A stretch of 8,846 bases of DNA from Pseudomonadota bacterium (lineage in GTDB: Bacteria > Pseudomonadota > Alphaproteobacteria > Sphingomonadales > Sphingomonadaceae). The translations under genes and the position numbers were made by a program. Below are positions 6,194-8,846 of this stretch, in pieces; the first letter of the stretch is position 1; each line of letters begins with the position of its first letter. The notes under the pieces were generated by a model that ran no database searches, had not been told where the DNA came from, and was given only the letters and a program-made list of their open reading frames with translations. Location of the stretch: positions 1 through 8,846 of the forward strand of contig JAEWCW010000107.1 in assembly GCA_023390415.1 (NCBI GenBank). Reading direction: 5' to 3'.

Positions 6194-6681
6194 GCGAATT
6201 CGGCGAGGGCCGGATCGAGATCGCCGACCACGCGCCGCGCAGCGCGGCGGGCGAAGCGCAACGTCTCCGCCTTGCGCCGTGCCGGTGCGAGCTTCCTGAG
6301 CGGCGCTTCCCGAACCACCTCCGCATCGTAGCGATCGGCGACGATCAGTCCTGAAAGGTCCGGGCCGTGCGTGTCGCACTCGAACTGGCCGAGATGGAAG
6401 CCGGCCGGGACCGCCCAGTAGAAGCGGTCGCAATAATCGAGATAGTCCGGCCACTTGCAGTCGGCCATCAAGTCGGCGCGCGACACCTTGATCTCCACGA
6501 TCGTGAGCAGGCCGTGGGAGTCGATCGCGACCATGTCGGCGCGGCGCCCGTTGGGCAGCGGCACCTCGCACAAGGCGAACTGGTCCTGGCGGAAGAAGAG
6601 CCGAGTCACGCCGCGCGCGACGTCCTGCGCGGCCGGCGGCCGGTCGTCGAAACAGTCGGGAACGGAGAGCGGCGAATCCAT
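6175..6681 (-). CDS. mmcB: MmcB family DNA-repair protein
   Basis: A 168-residue protein (MDSPLSVPDCFDD...) with a compact PD-(D/E)xK nuclease-like core: Glu39, Asp49 in RRADMVAID, and EIK (Glu63, Lys65) in LLTIVEIKVS, followed by WPDYLDYCDRFYWAVP. This matches the MmcB family, named for mitomycin C resistance in Caulobacter, where the gene is SOS-regulated. A nuclease activity is predicted from the fold, not shown. The frame stays open upstream to 6807, but those residues are not family-like and run over the preceding gene, so ATG 6681 was chosen; GGGG lies just before it. A perfect LexA box sits 11 bp upstream, strong support for damage-inducible expression. The gene follows the cell wall hydrolase by 52 bp and overlaps the ankyrin gene by 19 bp at the 3' end. 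Confidence 0.9.
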   Translation of the reverse strand: MDSPLSVPDCFDDRPPAAQDVARGVTRLFFRQDQFALCEVPLPNGRRADMVAIDSHGLLTIVEIKVSRADLMADCKWPDYLDYCDRFYWAVPAGFHLGQFECDTHGPDLSGLIVADRYDAEVVREAPLRKLAPARRKAETLRFARRAARRVVGDLDPALAEFAYRTGP

Positions 6682-6688
6682 CGCCCCA

Positions 6689-6716
6689 ATTAGAACGATT
6701 GGGGAACGCCCGGCAA
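6689..6716 (-). promoter_or_regulatory. Predicted mmcB promoter
   Basis: TTGCCG (6716-6711 on the minus strand), a 16-bp spacer and TCTAAT (6694-6689, five of six bases matching TATAAT) make a plausible housekeeping promoter. Initiation about 7 bp downstream would fall at or next to the ATG at 6681, so the mRNA may be leaderless. It gives mmcB its own control, independent of the upstream cell wall hydrolase gene. The spacer is almost entirely the LexA box. Confidence 0.5.
6693..6707 (-). promoter_or_regulatory. LexA (SOS) box upstream of mmcB
   Basis: On the minus strand the sequence is GTTC-CCCAATC-GTTC, an exact match to the alphaproteobacterial LexA operator GTTC-N7-GTTC, a direct repeat unlike the E. 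coli palindrome. Its proximal edge is 11 bp before the mmcB ATG. It lies between a TTGCCG -35-like hexamer (6711-6716) and a TCTAAT -10-like hexamer (6689-6694) and overlaps the latter, the expected place for a repressor to block polymerase. The sequence match is direct; LexA binding is inferred from the family's known regulation. Confidence 0.82.
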
Positions 6717-6733
6717 GGGCGCGACTCGGCGGG

Positions 6734-7351
6734 TCAGCGGTAGAAGACGTGGTTGCCGACGGCTGCCAGGCGCTGCAGGCGCCAACGCGGATTGACGTAG
6801 CGCGCATGAAAGAAGAGCGCGTCCGAGACCGGGCTGTCGGCGCGGTCGTCGAGCGCGATATGCGCGATCGCGACGGCGTTGCGCCACGCCTCGGTGTGGC
6901 GCGGCGGCGACGGGATCCGGCCGCCGCGGACGAAGGAGAATTGGCTGCGCTGCGTGATCACGCCGCACAGAGTGTCGGCGAAGCGGCCGGAGTGGGCGCG
7001 GTTGATGATCACCTCGGCGACGGCGAGCTGGCCGGCGAAGGGCTCGCCGTTCGATTCGAAATAGACGGCCGAGGCAAGGCAATCCGCCTGCTCGTCGCGG
7101 GCCTCGTCGTCGGCATATTGGGCGACGAGCTGGGCGAGCGGGCGGGGCTCCTGGGGGACCAGCTCGGGAAGCTCCACAGTGCGGCCGATCGCCTCTTCGA
7201 GGCTGTCGATGCCGGGGACTGCGGCCTTCGTGGACACGGCGATGACCGCGCCGCCCTCGTCGGCGGCGAATGCGGGCTGGGCGAACAGGGCGCTTGCTGC
7301 AAGGACAAAAGCAGCCGCGGTTCGGCCGGCGGCGCGCATCGTAAAGGTCAT
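6734..7351 (-). CDS. SleB-type cell wall hydrolase (Hydrolase_2 family)
   Basis: A 205-residue exported protein. From ATG 7351 it has a signal peptide ending QPAFA before ADEGG, then a linker of about 55 residues, then a SleB/Hydrolase_2 domain: CLASAVYFESNGEPFAGQLA, VAEVIINRAHSGRFADTLCG, the SQFSF core and the terminal GNHVFYR. Glu99 in YFESNGEP is the expected catalytic acid of these lysozyme-like peptidoglycan hydrolases (lytic transglycosylase or amidase-type spore cortex relatives); Cys91 and Cys129 are both conserved-looking and may pair in the periplasm. The frame is open to 7438, but residues before 7351 do not resemble a signal peptide. An alternative start at 7339 gives a shorter signal. 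Likely role: cutting peptidoglycan in growth or division, complementary to the PBP in this window. It precedes mmcB by 52 bp. Confidence 0.88.
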   Translation of the reverse strand: MTFTMRAAGRTAAAFVLAASALFAQPAFAADEGGAVIAVSTKAAVPGIDSLEEAIGRTVELPELVPQEPRPLAQLVAQYADDEARDEQADCLASAVYFESNGEPFAGQLAVAEVIINRAHSGRFADTLCGVITQRSQFSFVRGGRIPSPPRHTEAWRNAVAIAHIALDDRADSPVSDALFFHARYVNPRWRLQRLAAVGNHVFYR

Positions 7352-7508
7352 CAACTCAATCTGTCGGTGCGGTTGGCTTTGCCGACAGCGCATCCGGAAC
7401 CGGACGCCTGGGACTAGGCCCCCCGTCTCGCGCGGCAACCGGAAACACCGGTGGCCCCCCGCTCTCGAAACTTGGTGATCCGGCGCTACGAACCGTTACG
7501 GAAGCGAG
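7352..7508 (-). promoter_or_regulatory. 157-bp intergenic leader of the cell wall hydrolase gene
   Basis: The longest gene-free stretch in the window. It holds a perfect inverted repeat, CTGTCGG (7361-7367) and CCGACAG (7382-7388) around 14 nt, just 9 bp before the hydrolase ATG. Farther upstream are two near-identical C-runs, GGCCCCCCGTCTCG (7417-7430) and GGCCCCCCGCTCTCG (7453-7467), and between them a small ACCGG/CCGGT stem (7438-7452). I see no -35/-10 pair good enough to name, but the spacing from DUF1491 makes an independent promoter for the hydrolase likely. Confidence 0.35.
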
Positions 7509-7850
7509 TCAACCGAGCGCCTGCATTTCGTCGGCGAACCGTTCGGCTGACGGGACGTCCAGTTCGATCAGCCAGAGGTCCGGATCGATTCGGCGGCGTT
7601 TTTCCAGGAACTGGGCGAAGGCCTGATCGTTGTCGCCCGCCCGATTCCCGGCCTCGGCCCAGGCATAGCCGCCGGTCGGAGAGGCGACGCGCTCGAGCAG
7701 CATTCGCCGCTCGCCGCGCTCGACGATGATCAGGGTGAGTGCCCCGCTGTCGGGGTCGCCCTTGGCCAGCACCGCGCCGAAGCCGCCCTCCCGCTCGGCC
7801 AGTCGGAGCAGGGCCGAGGCGAGCACGTGGCTGCTGAGCCGCGGCGCCAT
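7509..7850 (-). CDS. DUF1491 family protein
   Basis: A 113-residue soluble protein with no signal peptide or membrane segment. The pattern of an N-terminal helix (VLASALLRLAEREGGFGAVL), a KGDPDSGALTLIIVERG strand pair and a C-terminal DPDLWLIELDVPSAERF matches DUF1491, a small family found mainly in Alphaproteobacteria with no known function. Length is normal for the family. The ATG directly abuts the stop of the thioesterase gene (TAG|ATG at 7853-7848) with no recognisable Shine-Dalgarno, so translation probably depends on ribosomes leaving the upstream gene. It is the last gene of the ptsN-thioesterase-DUF1491 run. Confidence 0.88.
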   Translation of the reverse strand: MAPRLSSHVLASALLRLAEREGGFGAVLAKGDPDSGALTLIIVERGERRMLLERVASPTGGYAWAEAGNRAGDNDQAFAQFLEKRRRIDPDLWLIELDVPSAERFADEMQALG

Positions 7851-8306
7851 CTAGTCGGCCGAATAGCCCGGAAGGCCGGCCAGCGGGATGTGCGAGCGCA
7901 TGAACGTGCCGGTGCCGCGCGCCGCTTCCTCGCCGGTGGAATCGAGGAGCCGGGCCTCGCCGACGAACACGCGCCTCTTGCCGCTAACCCAGCGGCCCTC
8001 GGCGACCACCGGCCCGGCCTTCAGCGGCCGAGTAAAGTTGAGGTTGAACGCCGTGGTCAGCAGGAAGCGGTCGGTGACCATCGAATTGCAGGCGTAGAAG
8101 GCGGCATCGTCCATCATCTTGAAATAGAGGGTACCGTGCGCAGCGCCCGCCGCGTGGAAGACGTCCGGATCGACCTCGAACCTGATCCGCGCGAGCCCCT
8201 GCTCCGCAATCTCGATCGTCGAGCGGAACAACGCGTTGATCGGCGCCGCCCGGTAGAGCGATTCGAGCGCCTTCAGATGCGCTGCGGCGCCCGCTTCAGG
8301 CGGCAT
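7851..8306 (-). CDS. PaaI-like hotdog-fold thioesterase
   Basis: A 151-residue single-domain hotdog protein. HAAGAAHGTLYFKMMDDAAF (51-70) is the hot-dog helix region, with HGT (57-59) in place of the common HGG and Asp66/Asp67 at the catalytic acid position; TTAFNLNFTRPLKAGPVVAE (84-103) is the second conserved strand set, and GTGTFMRS (131-138) the last strand. Such enzymes hydrolyse acyl-CoA or aryl-CoA thioesters in the cytoplasm; the substrate cannot be told from sequence. I chose ATG 8306, which begins MPPEAGAAAHLKALESLY. The frame is open to 8441, but that extension lies over the ptsN coding region and is not family-like. The start overlaps the ptsN stop by 11 nt (ATGCCGCCTGA), indicating coupling. 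The next gene abuts its stop. Confidence 0.87.
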   Translation of the reverse strand: MPPEAGAAAHLKALESLYRAAPINALFRSTIEIAEQGLARIRFEVDPDVFHAAGAAHGTLYFKMMDDAAFYACNSMVTDRFLLTTAFNLNFTRPLKAGPVVAEGRWVSGKRRVFVGEARLLDSTGEEAARGTGTFMRSHIPLAGLPGYSAD

Positions 8307-8766
8307 CGCGAGTTTCGACGCCGGAGAGGAGGGCGAAGATCGCGTCCTTGGAACGGGCGCCGCGCAGCTTGGCGACGACCTGTCGGTCCCGGAACATGCG
8401 GCTGACGCTGGCCAGCGCCTTGAGATGGTCGGCGCCGGCATCCGGCGGCGAGAGCAGCATCAGAACGAGGTCGACGCCGATCCCGTCCACCGCCTGATAA
8501 TCGATCGGGGCCGAGAGACGGACGAAGAATCCGGTGACCTTGTCCAGCCCCTCGATCTTGCCGTGGGGAATTGCGGTGCCGCCCCCGAAGCCGGTCGAGC
8601 CGAGCTTCTCTCGCTCGGTCAGCGCGGCGGCGATCGTCTTCGCGGGTATCCCCGTACGGCGCGCGGCCAGCGCCGCGACCTGCTGGAACAGGCCCTTCTT
8701 GTTCGCCGCCGCGAGCCGTGCCTCGACGGCGTCGGCCGCGACGATTTCGGATAGGTCGTTCATCAT
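8296..8766 (-). CDS. ptsN: PTS IIA-like nitrogen regulatory protein (EIIA-Ntr)
   Basis: A 156-residue cytoplasmic regulator, the terminal phospho-acceptor of the nitrogen phosphotransferase system (PtsP to NPr to PtsN). It does not carry sugar; its phosphorylation state affects potassium transport, sigma-54-linked and other functions. The phosphorylated histidine is His68 in GGGTAIPHGKIEGL, preceded by REKLGSTGFG, both diagnostic. VDLVLMLLSPPDAGADHLKALA (98-119) is the second conserved region. Length is typical. Two adjacent ATGs (8766 and 8763) could both serve; I chose the first. The frame continues open to the window edge, but family homology starts near MNDLSEI. In many proteobacteria rpoN and hpf precede ptsN; the upstream gene is outside or barely inside this window. 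Its stop overlaps the thioesterase start by 11 nt. Confidence 0.95.
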   Translation of the reverse strand: MMNDLSEIVAADAVEARLAAANKKGLFQQVAALAARRTGIPAKTIAAALTEREKLGSTGFGGGTAIPHGKIEGLDKVTGFFVRLSAPIDYQAVDGIGVDLVLMLLSPPDAGADHLKALASVSRMFRDRQVVAKLRGARSKDAIFALLSGVETRDAA

Positions 8767-8846
8767 GCGTCGCCGGGGAGCATAGCCCCCCTTTTGCCTT
8801 TCTGAAATTCGGCTCCCCCCGCCCGGTCCTTCAGTCCCGCTGCGGC
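8767..8846 (-). other. Upstream region of ptsN with leader hairpin and short frame
   Basis: This 80-bp piece contains a G-run (8791-8786 on the minus strand) that can pair with CCCC further down: GGGGAGC/GCCCCCC on the plus strand (8775-8791), six of seven pairs with a 3-nt ATA loop. Right after the G-run an ATG (8783) opens a six-codon frame, MLPGDA, whose TGA (8765-8763) overlaps the ptsN ATG as ATGA. The same frame is open to the window edge (27 codons), so it could instead be the end of an upstream gene. It does not resemble the C-terminus of a ribosome hibernation factor. Confidence 0.3.

Noticed and set aside
6682..6807. 42-residue N-terminal extension of MmcB
   Set aside because: It covers the SOS box, the promoter and the end of the preceding gene and has no family similarity; ATG 6681 fits better.
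7352..7438. 29-residue extension of the cell wall hydrolase
   Set aside because: It would put a polar, arginine-rich stretch before a good signal peptide; ATG 7351 gives a standard export signal.
8307..8441. 45-residue N-terminal extension of the thioesterase
   Set aside because: It is a frame shadow of ptsN; the hotdog family start fits ATG 8306 and the 11-nt overlap.
8775..8795. G/C hairpin followed by TTTT on the plus strand as an intrinsic terminator
   Set aside because: No plus-strand gene ends near it and the T-run is only four; it is more likely part of the ptsN leader.
1..8846. Defence island, mobile element, CRISPR array, toxin-antitoxin or phage content
   Set aside because: Every sizeable frame with real family features is housekeeping or envelope related; there are no terminal inverted repeats, transposase motifs, regular repeats or tRNA-like structures that I can see.

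Overview
The window is a gene-dense, GC-rich stretch of chromosome that looks alphaproteobacterial, most likely from a Sphingomonadales bacterium (Sphingomonas-like). The placement rests on an MmcB-family DNA-repair protein and a DUF1491 protein, both typical of Alphaproteobacteria; on a GTTC-N7-GTTC direct repeat, the alphaproteobacterial form of the LexA box, in front of mmcB; and on the general character of the housekeeping genes. I see no insertion sequence, integrase, CRISPR array, tRNA, rRNA or phage gene, and no stretch longer than about 160 bp without a gene.

Layout from left to right. The C-terminal end of a gamma-glutamyltransferase (ggt, +) runs into a small two-helix membrane protein (DUF2061, -), which lies 74 bp downstream of pyrD (-, quinone-dependent dihydroorotate dehydrogenase). 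Divergent from pyrD is a bifunctional class A penicillin-binding protein (+). It converges on a tightly coupled minus-strand trio, in transcription order: SCO-family lipoprotein, YcgN/UPF0260 cysteine-cluster protein, YgjP-like (DUF45) zinc metallopeptidase. Divergent from the SCO gene is an exported ankyrin-repeat protein (+), which converges on mmcB. The remainder is a minus-strand series, in transcription order: ptsN, PaaI-like thioesterase, DUF1491 protein, then after a 157-bp gap a SleB-type cell wall hydrolase, then mmcB with its own predicted SOS promoter.

Gene junctions are very compact. All three convergent pairs overlap at their 3' ends (4, 17 and 19 bp). The co-directional junctions include an ATGA overlap, two 11-nt overlaps and a TAG|ATG abutment, which points to translational coupling. 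Two functional themes recur: the envelope (PBP1A-type synthase, cell wall hydrolase, exported SCO and ankyrin proteins) and metal or cofactor proteins (SCO, YcgN, YgjP). These genes are mostly housekeeping, and I do not think the window holds a new multi-gene system. The observations most worth following are regulatory: a perfect LexA box placed inside the spacer of a predicted mmcB promoter, and a perfect hairpin that buries the Shine-Dalgarno sequence of the DUF2061 gene.
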